Of a stretch of DNA of 36,169 bases, positions 24,794 to 33,350 are shown piece after piece. This stretch comes from CAZLFA01 sp964558665 (GTDB taxonomy: Bacteria; Desulfobacterota; Syntrophia; Syntrophales; PHBD01), in assembly GCA_964558665.1 (NCBI GenBank), contig CAZLFA010000042.1, positions 1-36,169 of the forward strand, given 5' to 3'. Made by a program: the position numbers and the translations under genes. The first letter of the stretch is position 1. Each line of letters opens with the position of its first letter. Below the pieces are notes generated by a model that was not told the origin of the DNA, did no database searches, and saw only the letters and a list, made by a program, of their open reading frames with translations.

Positions 24794-25249
24794 CTAGCCG
24801 TCTTTTCTATTCCAGTCGTAGGGTATGTTATTGTCGTGGGGATGAACCCTGAATTCATCCGGGTCCTTATAGTTGTAAGTTTCAGTGGGTGCGTTGACAA
24901 CGATGGCTTCTTCGGAAGAGATGCACTTGAAACCGTGGAACACATAGGGCGGTATATGAATAAGGATAGGATTATGCTCGCCTGCAAAAAAAACGTTCAC
25001 CTCACCGTTTGTCGGAGAGCCTTCTCTTCCGTCATAAAGAACAATTTTCATCATCCCTTTGACTACTGCCATGTTGTCTGATTGCTTCTTGTGATAATGC
25101 CATCCCTTGACTACTCCGGGATAGGCGGTGGTCATGTAGACCTGTCCGAACGCTTTAAACATCTCATCGTCAGCCCGGAGGATCTCCATGAGACGTCCCC
25201 GTTCGTCAGGAATTACCTTAAGCTTCTTAAGCATTACTCCTTCTATCAT
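24794..25249 (-). CDS. dTDP-4-dehydrorhamnose 3,5-epimerase-family cupin protein
   Basis: A 151-aa cupin-fold protein of the RmlC-like family, shorter than classical RmlC (about 180 aa). Landmarks are VIPDERGRLMEILRADDEM, QVYMTTAYPGVVKGWHYHKK with the catalytic-type His pair, VVKGMMKIVLYDGREGSP and IPPYVFHGFKCIS. It should isomerise or epimerise a 4-keto sugar nucleotide for surface polysaccharide. The ATG at 25249 overlaps the preceding stop as ATGA; a second ATG at 25234 is possible but too near the GGAG. Exact sugar substrate unknown. Confidence 0.85.
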   Translation of the reverse strand: MIEGVMLKKLKVIPDERGRLMEILRADDEMFKAFGQVYMTTAYPGVVKGWHYHKKQSDNMAVVKGMMKIVLYDGREGSPTNGEVNVFFAGEHNPILIHIPPYVFHGFKCISSEEAIVVNAPTETYNYKDPDEFRVHPHDNNIPYDWNRKDG

Positions 25250-25974
25250 AGCTTGTTTGCCCCTGTCTTTGCCACCATGTTGCTGGCGTAAAGCAAAGAG
25301 TCGAATGTGCCGGCATCAGACCACCAGCCGTCCAGAATGTTCCATTCCATTTTGCCCGCATTGATATAAAAGTTGTTGACGTCGGTGATTTCCAGTTCAC
25401 CTCGTTCCGACGGCTTAAGCTCTTTTATGAAATCGAAGACCTTGCTGTCGTACATGTAAATACCTATAACTGCGTAGTTTGACGCCGGCTGGGAAGGCTT
25501 TTCCTCGACACGTACAATCTTGTTCCCTTCAAAGACGGGCACGCCGAACCTTTGCGGATCATTAACCTCCTTGAGCATGATCCTTGCCCCCTCGTTTTGG
25601 GATTTGTAGGCGTCGACAGCGGACTTTATGTTTTTTTCTATGATGTTGTCACCCAGCATCACGGCTATTTTATCCCCGTCTGCGAAATGTTCGGCCAGGC
25701 TGAGCGCGGCGGCTATGCCTCCTTCTCCCTCCTGGTAAGTATAATTGATGTGCTTGAGGCCGAAATCCTTGCCGTTTCCCAGCAGCCTGAGGAAATCGCC
25801 CGAGTTCTGCCCGCCGGTAACTATCAGGATCTCATCTATGCCTGCATTGACAAGTGTTTTTATGGGGTAGTAAATCATTGGTTCGTTATATAGGGGCAGG
25901 AGGTGTTTATTGGTCACCTTGGTGAGCGGATACATCCTTGTCCCCAGACCGCCTGCCAGAACTATGCCTTTCAT
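25246..25974 (-). CDS. RmlA-like sugar nucleotidyltransferase
   Basis: A 242-aa cytoplasmic NDP-sugar pyrophosphorylase related to glucose-1-phosphate thymidylyltransferase. The binding loop is GIVLAGGLGTRMYPLT, followed by NKHLLPLYNEPMIYYP, INYTYQEGEGGIAAAL and MLGDNI, all typical of RmlA. It lacks the last 40-50 residues of full-length RmlA, as many short members do. A GAAAGGAGAAG ribosome site precedes the ATG. With the epimerase-like gene it probably feeds a deoxysugar pathway for LPS, capsule or glycoprotein; the dehydratase and reductase are not in the window. Confidence 0.9.
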   Translation of the reverse strand: MKGIVLAGGLGTRMYPLTKVTNKHLLPLYNEPMIYYPIKTLVNAGIDEILIVTGGQNSGDFLRLLGNGKDFGLKHINYTYQEGEGGIAAALSLAEHFADGDKIAVMLGDNIIEKNIKSAVDAYKSQNEGARIMLKEVNDPQRFGVPVFEGNKIVRVEEKPSQPASNYAVIGIYMYDSKVFDFIKELKPSERGELEITDVNNFYINAGKMEWNILDGWWSDAGTFDSLLYASNMVAKTGANKL

Positions 25975-26007
25975 GTGCTTCTCCTTTCATGGCAACAGAT
26001 GGGAATC

Positions 26008-26035
26008 CCTATAACAGATTAGATGCCGGCGTCAA
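26008..26035 (-). promoter_or_regulatory. Sigma-70 promoter for the nucleotide-sugar/pilD operon
   Basis: On the minus strand TTGACG (26035-26030) and TATAGG (26013-26008) are 16 bases apart, about 35 bases before the RmlA-like start codon. It lies in the divergent intergenic region shared with ribD. Confidence 0.6.
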
Positions 26036-26083
26036 CCAAAAATCATTTACATATGACCGTTCAATAGTGTAAAGAATACAATC

Positions 26084-27190
26084 ATGAAGAAAAGTTACGC
26101 GACCTCCGGCGACGGATTTTACATGAGGCGGGCTATTAAACTTGCCAAAAGAGGGGAATGCCGCGTCTCTCCCAATCCCATGGTCGGCGCCGTGATTGTC
26201 AGGGGGAACAGGATCATCGGCGAGGGATATCACCGCTGTTGTGGAGAGGACCACGCAGAAATCATGGCCATAAAAGGCCTGACCGGGAGCATGAAAGGGG
26301 CAACGGTATATGTGACGCTGGAGCCGTGCTCACATTACGGTAAGACTCCTCCCTGTGTAGATGCGCTTGTCGTGCAGAAGCCGGCCCGCGTTGTTGTCGG
26401 CGTGAAGGATCCGAACCCCCTCGTGTCCGGAAAAGGCATCGCCATTCTCAAACGTCACGGCATCAGGACGGATGTCGGTGTTCTTGAAGAAGAATGCAGG
26501 AAACTCAACGAGAGGTTTTTCAAGTATATGCAGACCGGGAAACCTTTCGTAACGCTGAAGTATGCGCAGACTGCAGATGGCCGTATCGCCACGGCAACAG
26601 GACATTCCCGGTGGATCAGTTCCCCCGCCTCTCTCAAGTATGCGCACAGGCTCAGGAGCAGCCATGATGCCATTCTTGTCGGCATCGGCACCGTAATGCA
26701 GGATGATCCGGAACTGACCGTCCGGCTGGTCAGAGGCAGAAACCCTTTACGTGTCGTTGTCGATCCGAGTCTGAAAATTCCCACAGATGCGAGAGTTCTT
26801 AAGGATCAGGATAAAGCGGGAACGATCATCATTGCTGTTTCCGCTGCTGATGAGAAAAAGATTAATTATATCAGGAAAATGGGCGTTGAAATAATCTGTG
26901 TGGATGCCGATGCGGAGGGCAGGGTGAATATTGAGAAACTCCTTTCTGTACTGGGGGAAAGAGGCATATCTTCGCTTCTCGTCGAGGGCGGCGCTTCTAT
27001 AATAACGACTTTCATCAGAAACCGGCTCGCTGACCGCCTGCTGATAGTTGTGGCTCCTAAGATTGTGGGCAAGGGCATTGAAGCAATCGGCGATCTGGGA
27101 ATCAAGTGTATGGAGGACGCCCGTCTCATATCCCGTACAAGGTTTTATCGAAAAGGCAGCGATCTAATTATTGAAGGACAATTAATGTAA
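26084..27190 (+). CDS. ribD: Riboflavin biosynthesis bifunctional deaminase/reductase
   Basis: Two consecutive steps of riboflavin synthesis: deamination of the pyrimidine intermediate and NADPH reduction of its ribose. The 368-aa length is normal. The N-terminal deaminase has the zinc motif HAE (His57, Glu59) and PCSHYGKTPPC (Cys82, Cys91). The reductase domain starts near FVTLKYAQTADGRIATATG and includes WISSPAS, VGIGTVMQDDPELTVR and LLVEGGASI. No Shine-Dalgarno sequence precedes the ATG at 26084, and candidate -10 boxes lie within 15 bases of it, so the mRNA may be almost leaderless; a later ATG at 26123 is an alternative. No FMN riboswitch and no ribE, ribBA or ribH neighbours are present. 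Confidence 0.95.
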   Translation: MKKSYATSGDGFYMRRAIKLAKRGECRVSPNPMVGAVIVRGNRIIGEGYHRCCGEDHAEIMAIKGLTGSMKGATVYVTLEPCSHYGKTPPCVDALVVQKPARVVVGVKDPNPLVSGKGIAILKRHGIRTDVGVLEEECRKLNERFFKYMQTGKPFVTLKYAQTADGRIATATGHSRWISSPASLKYAHRLRSSHDAILVGIGTVMQDDPELTVRLVRGRNPLRVVVDPSLKIPTDARVLKDQDKAGTIIIAVSAADEKKINYIRKMGVEIICVDADAEGRVNIEKLLSVLGERGISSLLVEGGASIITTFIRNRLADRLLIVVAPKIVGKGIEAIGDLGIKCMEDARLISRTRFYRKGSDLIIEGQLM

Positions 27191-27220
27191 GAAAATGTTT
27201 TTGGATCAGAGGAGGCAGAA

Positions 27221-29449
27221 ATGGCCGATTTGGAAATCATGTTTAAAGCAATTGACACCCTTATTATCATAAATACGGCTGTTAAAAATTTACTTCTCTA
27301 TCCATCGACCAGCGCCATGATTGTCAAGACGATAGATCGGCTTCACGACTCGCTTATACCGATCATGGATAATAATGAGGCGGTGTTTGCCGAGGCGGAG
27401 AGAAGCATTCTTTTCAACGGCGAACCACTCAGCCAGAAGGATCAGGAAAGACCGCAGGTAAGGGCGTTTCTCGAACTGCTGACCAACTTCGGAATCAGAA
27501 GCCTTACTTTCGAAAGGGGATTGCAGAAAGAGGAACTGGTTGGTTTCCTCACGATTCTGGCAGGCGGACCGGACCGTGCAAGAGAGGAAGGCGGTCTGAT
27601 GAATGTTATGTCACAGAAGGGCTTCGCCCATATCAAACTGGATCAGAAGGTCTATGTGGCTGCCGAGAAGGATAAGCAGATTATTGCCGGCCTCGATATC
27701 AGAGATGAGCAGATTATAGAGCAACTTTCTGCTGCACTGCCGGGTATGGAGATGGATGTCGATAAAGTCAGGGAGATGGCGAGGGACGGAGAATGGATTC
27801 AGAATATCTTTCGGACCGGCATGGCCCAGATCCAGCAGCAAAGGGGTTCCTTAACGCAGCGTCAACTAAGCACAAATGTCATGCGTGTGATCGGGATTCT
27901 TGAAAAGGTCATAGAAAAAACGGATCGGGAAAAAATGGCCAGGATAATGGCCGGCACAATTTCACAGATGGATGAGGAAAGCATCGAGATGATCCTGACT
28001 CAGAAAATCGAGGGGCTTTTTGACGGGCATCTGGTCAACGGAATCATTGAATCAATGTCGGACGAATCGTTTGCAAAAATCACTGAAAAAATGAATCCGT
28101 TCAGCCCTGGTGCGGCAGCGGCTGGAAAAGAGGCGGCTGATAGCGGGAGAACAAGCACTTATCAACTCATCATGGATTCTGAGCGTGGGAAGAAGTACAG
28201 AAAGGAACAGGCAAGGAAGGAGTCTTTAGCTCATGAGCAGGCAAGGCAGAACGTAGACAAGGCACGGGAAGCGGCGCAAAGTATCATTATCAAGGGTGAT
28301 GAGACAATGATCAGGGACCCGCAGGCTGAGCTTGTTGCCGATGTCGTGAAGACCCTTGCCTCGCATAAGGAGCAGGAAACCGCCCAGGCTTTGATCAACC
28401 GTCTTTGTGAAGCCATCCGCAGCAGAAATCCTGATTTGCGCGAGACGACGTCCGCCACGCTGGCGGAAGTGCTCGATCGTCTGTCTCCTGCAGACAGGAA
28501 TGAAACCTTGAGAAAAATTACCCCGAAAATGGTTGACTGGCTGCAAAACGAGTATAAGGCGGTTCCTGCTTACAAAAGGATTTGCATGCACTTCAAAAGC
28601 TATACGCAACATCTTTTGAAGCAGGGGCAGATTGAAGAAGCTGTTCCCATTCTGAGCGTTTTTCATGCCATAGCAACGGGCATTCTGGATAAAAACGACA
28701 AGATTCACGAAGTGGCCGAGGATTTTATTGACAGCGTGGCCAGCAGAGAAAATATTGAAAGCCTGTTGAATGAATTCAAGAATAAGAAGGGTGACAAGCA
28801 TAATGAAGCCGGGCAGGCATTGACAAAACTTGGAGACAAACCGATATCCAGAATGCTTGAAATGCTAAAAGAGGAGCAGAACAGTGATGAGCGCATCCGT
28901 ATCATGCACGTTATCATCAAAACAGGGCCGGCAGCCGTTCCTCTGCTGCGTGACAGTGTGGAACCGGACGATCCCTGGTTCCTGGTAAGAAATGTTGCGT
29001 ATATGCTGGGGCGCATCTCCAGCCCTGCGTCCGCTGATGCCGTAACTCGTTTTCTGTATCACGAAAATGCCAAAGTACGCGAAGAGGTATTGAACAGCAT
29101 ATACAAAGTCGGCGGAGAGGAAAAGGGGCAGCTACTGCTGGCGGCCCTGCCGCAGGCGGATGAACAGTTTAAAATTAAGATTATCGAAATGCTTGGAAAC
29201 CTTCGTTATCAGGAGGCCGTCCCGTCACTTCTGGAAATGCTGAAATCACGGCCTGTGTTCTCGGCGCCGGCATCCCGGATTGATATGGAAGAAAAGATTT
29301 GCGTTGCCCTCGGAAAGATCGGGTCCAAGGAAGCCCTTTCTGCCCTTACCGAGATCAGTCAGCCAAAAGGATTTTTCAGCGTGAAAAACTATCCGGAGAA
29401 GGTTAAGATAGCAGCCGGCAAGGCTATCATTTCCATAAAAAATAAGTAG
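27221..29449 (+). CDS. HEAT-repeat protein, function unknown
   Basis: A 742-aa cytoplasmic protein without signal peptide or membrane helix. The N-terminal 200 residues form a distinct domain that I cannot name (KAIDTLIIINTAVKNLLLYP, SILFNGEPLS), resembling N-terminal regions found on some deltaproteobacterial HEAT and HD proteins. A charged helical part (about 290-400) leads to alpha-helical repeats, clearest from about 530 to the end, with HEAT-like units such as ISRMLEMLKEEQ, AVPLLRDSV and AVPSLLEMLKS. It has a GAGGAGG ribosome site, 30 bases after ribD and 35 before the binding-protein gene. Repeat proteins of this type are usually scaffolds. Confidence 0.85.
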   Translation: MADLEIMFKAIDTLIIINTAVKNLLLYPSTSAMIVKTIDRLHDSLIPIMDNNEAVFAEAERSILFNGEPLSQKDQERPQVRAFLELLTNFGIRSLTFERGLQKEELVGFLTILAGGPDRAREEGGLMNVMSQKGFAHIKLDQKVYVAAEKDKQIIAGLDIRDEQIIEQLSAALPGMEMDVDKVREMARDGEWIQNIFRTGMAQIQQQRGSLTQRQLSTNVMRVIGILEKVIEKTDREKMARIMAGTISQMDEESIEMILTQKIEGLFDGHLVNGIIESMSDESFAKITEKMNPFSPGAAAAGKEAADSGRTSTYQLIMDSERGKKYRKEQARKESLAHEQARQNVDKAREAAQSIIIKGDETMIRDPQAELVADVVKTLASHKEQETAQALINRLCEAIRSRNPDLRETTSATLAEVLDRLSPADRNETLRKITPKMVDWLQNEYKAVPAYKRICMHFKSYTQHLLKQGQIEEAVPILSVFHAIATGILDKNDKIHEVAEDFIDSVASRENIESLLNEFKNKKGDKHNEAGQALTKLGDKPISRMLEMLKEEQNSDERIRIMHVIIKTGPAAVPLLRDSVEPDDPWFLVRNVAYMLGRISSPASADAVTRFLYHENAKVREEVLNSIYKVGGEEKGQLLLAALPQADEQFKIKIIEMLGNLRYQEAVPSLLEMLKSRPVFSAPASRIDMEEKICVALGKIGSKEALSALTEISQPKGFFSVKNYPEKVKIAAGKAIISIKNK

Positions 29450-29484
29450 CGTCAAAAACAACATCCATACAAAGCGGAGTGAAG

Positions 29485-30663
29485 ATGTCCCATATCTGTA
29501 AAACAGCACTGCTGTTTTGTGCCGCTGCCATTATCTTCGGCATGACAGCCTGCTCAAAATCGGATCGTCCGTCTGAGATAAGGATAGGAGGGATATTCGA
29601 TCTTACCGGGGCAACCCATGAAATAAGCGTTCCTTATGCGGACGGAATTAGAAAATATATAGAGTACGTGAATGAAAAAGGCGGGATTAACGGCCGCCGG
29701 ATAAAGCTTATCGAGAAGGATTCTGCCTACCTTATCCCCCGTGCAAAGATGGCCTATGAAACACTGGTCAAGCAGGAAAACGTCTGCGCGATATTAGGCT
29801 GGGGTACAGGCGATACGGAGTATCTGCGTCCTTTGACGGCCGAAGATAGGATTCCGTTCATGTCAGGTTCCTATTCATCGAAGCTGGGCAACATAAAAGA
29901 AGCTCCATACAATTTTCTCATCGGTGTTACCTATTCCGATCAAATGAAAATCATCATCAATTTCATCAAGGGTGAATGGAAGGAGAAAACTAGCAAACCA
30001 AGAATAGCCTTTATATACAATGATACAGATTTCGGCCGGTCGCCTATAGCTGACGGAAGAGAGTACGCCCTGAAAAAAGGAATGGTAATAGTTGCCGAAC
30101 AAATGGTTTCTCTCGATGCCCGGGATGCCAAAGAGCAGTTGAAGAAAATAGCTGAAAGCAATGCGGACTATACGATCATTCAGGAAACAACCTGGGCGGC
30201 GTCTGTGATATTGAAAAATGCAGTGGAACTGAAAATGAAAACCAGGTTTATCGGATTAAACTGGTGTGCCGATGAAAAGCTGATTGCCCTGGCGGGAAGC
30301 GCTGCTGAGGGATTTATTGGAACAATGCCGTTCATTTTCACACATAGTGATAATAAGATAGTCAGGCAGATCGTCGAATACAGCAGGATCAAAGGCAGCA
30401 GTATTGAAGGATATCTGTCCCGTTACATAAGCGGCTGGGTTACCGCAATGGTTATGATGGAGGGTATCAGGCTTGCCGGCGATGACATATCCGGCGAGGG
30501 GATTAAAAAGGGTCTGGAAAAGATTAAACACTTCAAAACGGGCGGGATCACTGCTCCTGTCACCTTTTCCGTGTCCGACCACAAGGGATGCCGCAAACTG
30601 AAAATAGGCAAAGTTCATAACGGACAGTGGCAGATTATATCAGATTATCTGTCGGCCGACTGA
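29485..30663 (+). CDS. Orphan periplasmic substrate-binding lipoprotein (Peripla_BP_6-like)
   Basis: A type I periplasmic binding protein of the branched-chain amino acid/amide (LivJ-like) group. The ATG at 29485 gives 392 aa; a GTG six bases earlier is possible but lies on the GGAG ribosome site. A signal peptide ends in a lipobox-like MTAC followed by SKS, so it is likely a lipoprotein. Conserved blocks include IRIGGIFDLTGATHEI, YVNEKGGINGRRIKLI and a central VCAILGWGTGDTEY. No permease or ATPase genes are adjacent. The next gene, 22 bases on, is a membrane histidine kinase, so this protein may present a ligand to that sensor. Confidence 0.88.
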   Translation: MSHICKTALLFCAAAIIFGMTACSKSDRPSEIRIGGIFDLTGATHEISVPYADGIRKYIEYVNEKGGINGRRIKLIEKDSAYLIPRAKMAYETLVKQENVCAILGWGTGDTEYLRPLTAEDRIPFMSGSYSSKLGNIKEAPYNFLIGVTYSDQMKIIINFIKGEWKEKTSKPRIAFIYNDTDFGRSPIADGREYALKKGMVIVAEQMVSLDARDAKEQLKKIAESNADYTIIQETTWAASVILKNAVELKMKTRFIGLNWCADEKLIALAGSAAEGFIGTMPFIFTHSDNKIVRQIVEYSRIKGSSIEGYLSRYISGWVTAMVMMEGIRLAGDDISGEGIKKGLEKIKHFKTGGITAPVTFSVSDHKGCRKLKIGKVHNGQWQIISDYLSAD

Positions 30664-30685
30664 CATCTCATAGATAGGACAGGAA

Positions 30686-33343
30686 ATGAGATTTATCCCT
30701 CCTTCCATAGGCGCGAAGATATCAGGAGCGCTTCTCATCGTGGCAGTGCTTGCCCTGATCATTACCGGCATTTCTTACCATCAGTTTGTCTCTATCGAAA
30801 ATATTGTCTCAACCGATGTTATGGAGAAGTCGGATGCCCGCCATTTAAGCAACAGCATTTTTCTGAAATGCGAATATGTCTTCAACCTTGTCAAAGAATA
30901 TCTTCCTTCCAAGAAGGAAAGCCGCCAGATCGAACTAAGCATAGTCATCAATGATGAGACCAGAACAATAATTGAATATATGCGCCAGGTAAAAAAGCGC
31001 CGGTTGACGGGTGAAGAAAAAAAAGTTTTTGACAGGATTGAAGAGTTATTTGTCCTTTATCAGGAAAATTTGAAACACCTGTTGAAGGACAGCCAATGGC
31101 GAGGAGAAGATCGTAAAAGGGGGGAGGCTTTTAATGAATTTCGTGACCTGCATATGCAGTTCACAACCCTGCTTCTGCAGTTTGATCGCATTGAAACGGA
31201 GCTTATGTACAGCTCGTGGGATGAATCAAAGGAACGGATCAATGTTATTAAAAAGTCTGTCCTTCTGTTCAGTATAGTTGCCTGCGTTATGGGCGTTCTG
31301 CTTGGTTTCTTCCTGACGCGATCTGTGACCCATCCCATCTCCACTCTTGTGACCGTTCTTGAGAGATACAGCAAGGGCGATTTTAATGTGCGTTCCCGTA
31401 TAAGAACAAAGGATGAGATCGGCTTTTTTGCAGACAGGTTCAATCTTATGCTTGATCAACTTCAATCTGTCAACCAGCAGCTCACAAATATTATCGAGTT
31501 TCTTCCTGATGCGACATTTGTCATTGACAGAAAAGGAACGGTTATTGCCTGGAACAGAGCCATGGAGGAAATGACCGGTCTCAGCAAGGACGAAATAATC
31601 GGTCAGTCTGAATTCTCATATGCTGTACCCTTTTATGGAAAGCGAAGGCCGATTCTTATTGATCTGGTATTGTCTACCGATGAAAAGATAGAGAAAAAAT
31701 ACACCGGCCTTATAAGAAGAGGTCCTTACGTTTACGCAGAAAGTCCGGCCGCAATGAATATGAACAAGGGGCCGGTATATCTCTGGGGCGTTGCAGCTCC
31801 TCTGTATGATGGACGCGGAAACATTATTGGCGCTATTGAGTCGCTGCGTGATGTTACGACCAGAAAAGAGGCAGAAACTGCCTTGCGGGAAAGCGAGGAA
31901 AGGTACAGAACTATCCTGAACAGCATTGAAGACGGTTATTATGAAATTGATCTTTGCGGTAATTTCATTTTTTTCAATCCTTCGATGTGCCGTATCCTGG
32001 GTTATTCTGCGGAAGAGCTCAGAGGAATGAACAACCGGCAGTATATGAGCAGCCAGAACGCGAAAATCGCATACAGGGCGTTCAATGAAGTATTCATAAG
32101 GGACAATCCTCCCAAGCCGTTTGAAGCTGAAATAATCAAAAGGGATGGAACAATTATTCACACGGAAACAACCTTTTCTCTGATCAAAAATGATGAAGGC
32201 CAGGCGTCGGGTTTCAGGGGAATCCTCAGGGACGTATCGGATCGCAAACGTGCCGAAGAGCTTTACCGCGCGCTTGCCATGCACGCCCAGTCGGCGGTTT
32301 CTATTGTTCAGGATGGACGGTTCCGTTTTGTCAACCCTTATGTCTGCAGCTATTCAGGCTTTGAAGAAGCCGAATTGCTGGGCAGGGAGAGTCTTGCCAT
32401 TATTCATCCGGATGACAGGATATCGGCAAAAAGGGAAGGTGTCAGGATGCTCAAGGGAGAGCGCTCCACACCATATGAGTTCAGGCTCGTCAGGAAGGAT
32501 GGAAACATTCGCTGGCACATTCAGACTGTAACATCGATTTTCTTTGAAGGTAAGAAGGCGGCCCTTTTGAATACCATGGACGTGACGGAAAAGAAAACGG
32601 CCGAAGACGAGATCCGCAAACTTAACGAAGAGCTGGAAAATCGCGTGCGGGAGCGAACGGCGGAACTGGAGGCGGCCAACAAAGAACTCGAATCTTTTTC
32701 TTATTCAATATCGCACGATCTGCGGACGCCGTTGAGGGCGATAGACGGTTTTTCGAGGATACTGATGGACGAAAAAGATGAACTTCGTTCTGCGGATACA
32801 CAGCGATATCTCGGCATGGTTCGAGGAAATGCGCAGCAGATGTCGAGGCTCATCGACGATATCCTCAACTTCTCGCGGATGGGACGGCAATCCCTGAAGA
32901 AAGTGAAGGTTTTTCCCAATGATATAGTAGGACAGGTTCTGGAAGAACTGAAAAGCAGCTGCGAAGGGCGCACCGTTGACCTTGCAGTTTCTGATATGGC
33001 TTCCTGTGAAGCCGACCCGGCGCTGCTGAAGGTTGTCTATGTGAATCTGCTTTCAAATGCTCTCAAGTTCACGAAGAACCGTGAAGTCGCCATGATCGAT
33101 ATCGGCAGTATCAAGGAGGGAGACAAGGATGTGTATTACATCGGTGATAACGGGGTAGGCTTTGACATGAAGTATGCCGAAAAGATTTTTGGGGTTTTTC
33201 AGAGGCTGCATCGTGCAGAGGATTTTGAGGGCACCGGTGTCGGAATGTCCATCGTTCAGAGAATCATCCATCGTCACGGCGGAAGCATCCGTGTGGAATC
33301 GGAAGTCGGCAAGGGGACAAAGTTCTATTTTACCCTGTCCTGA
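30686..33343 (+). CDS. PAS-domain sensor histidine kinase with HAMP domain
   Basis: An 885-aa inner-membrane kinase. One membrane helix near 12-32 and another near 190-210 enclose a helical periplasmic region of about 155 aa. A HAMP domain (about 211-263) and three PAS domains (about 268-390, 398-520 and 523-640) follow. The phosphorylatable His is His677 in SYSISHDLRTPLRAIDGF, a pattern shared with phytochrome-like kinases. The ATPase domain shows NLLSNALKFT, DNGVGFD and GTGVGMSIVQRII. There is no receiver domain and no adjacent regulator. PAS1 belongs to the same distinctive subtype as the first two PAS domains of the hybrid kinase at 11.5 kb. Confidence 0.94.
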   Translation: MRFIPPSIGAKISGALLIVAVLALIITGISYHQFVSIENIVSTDVMEKSDARHLSNSIFLKCEYVFNLVKEYLPSKKESRQIELSIVINDETRTIIEYMRQVKKRRLTGEEKKVFDRIEELFVLYQENLKHLLKDSQWRGEDRKRGEAFNEFRDLHMQFTTLLLQFDRIETELMYSSWDESKERINVIKKSVLLFSIVACVMGVLLGFFLTRSVTHPISTLVTVLERYSKGDFNVRSRIRTKDEIGFFADRFNLMLDQLQSVNQQLTNIIEFLPDATFVIDRKGTVIAWNRAMEEMTGLSKDEIIGQSEFSYAVPFYGKRRPILIDLVLSTDEKIEKKYTGLIRRGPYVYAESPAAMNMNKGPVYLWGVAAPLYDGRGNIIGAIESLRDVTTRKEAETALRESEERYRTILNSIEDGYYEIDLCGNFIFFNPSMCRILGYSAEELRGMNNRQYMSSQNAKIAYRAFNEVFIRDNPPKPFEAEIIKRDGTIIHTETTFSLIKNDEGQASGFRGILRDVSDRKRAEELYRALAMHAQSAVSIVQDGRFRFVNPYVCSYSGFEEAELLGRESLAIIHPDDRISAKREGVRMLKGERSTPYEFRLVRKDGNIRWHIQTVTSIFFEGKKAALLNTMDVTEKKTAEDEIRKLNEELENRVRERTAELEAANKELESFSYSISHDLRTPLRAIDGFSRILMDEKDELRSADTQRYLGMVRGNAQQMSRLIDDILNFSRMGRQSLKKVKVFPNDIVGQVLEELKSSCEGRTVDLAVSDMASCEADPALLKVVYVNLLSNALKFTKNREVAMIDIGSIKEGDKDVYYIGDNGVGFDMKYAEKIFGVFQRLHRAEDFEGTGVGMSIVQRIIHRHGGSIRVESEVGKGTKFYFTLS

Positions 33344-33350
33344 TTGTGTT

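Noticed and set aside
26036..26083. FMN riboswitch upstream of ribD
   Set aside because: The gap is far too short (about 110 bases shared with a divergent promoter) and no RFN-element motifs are visible.
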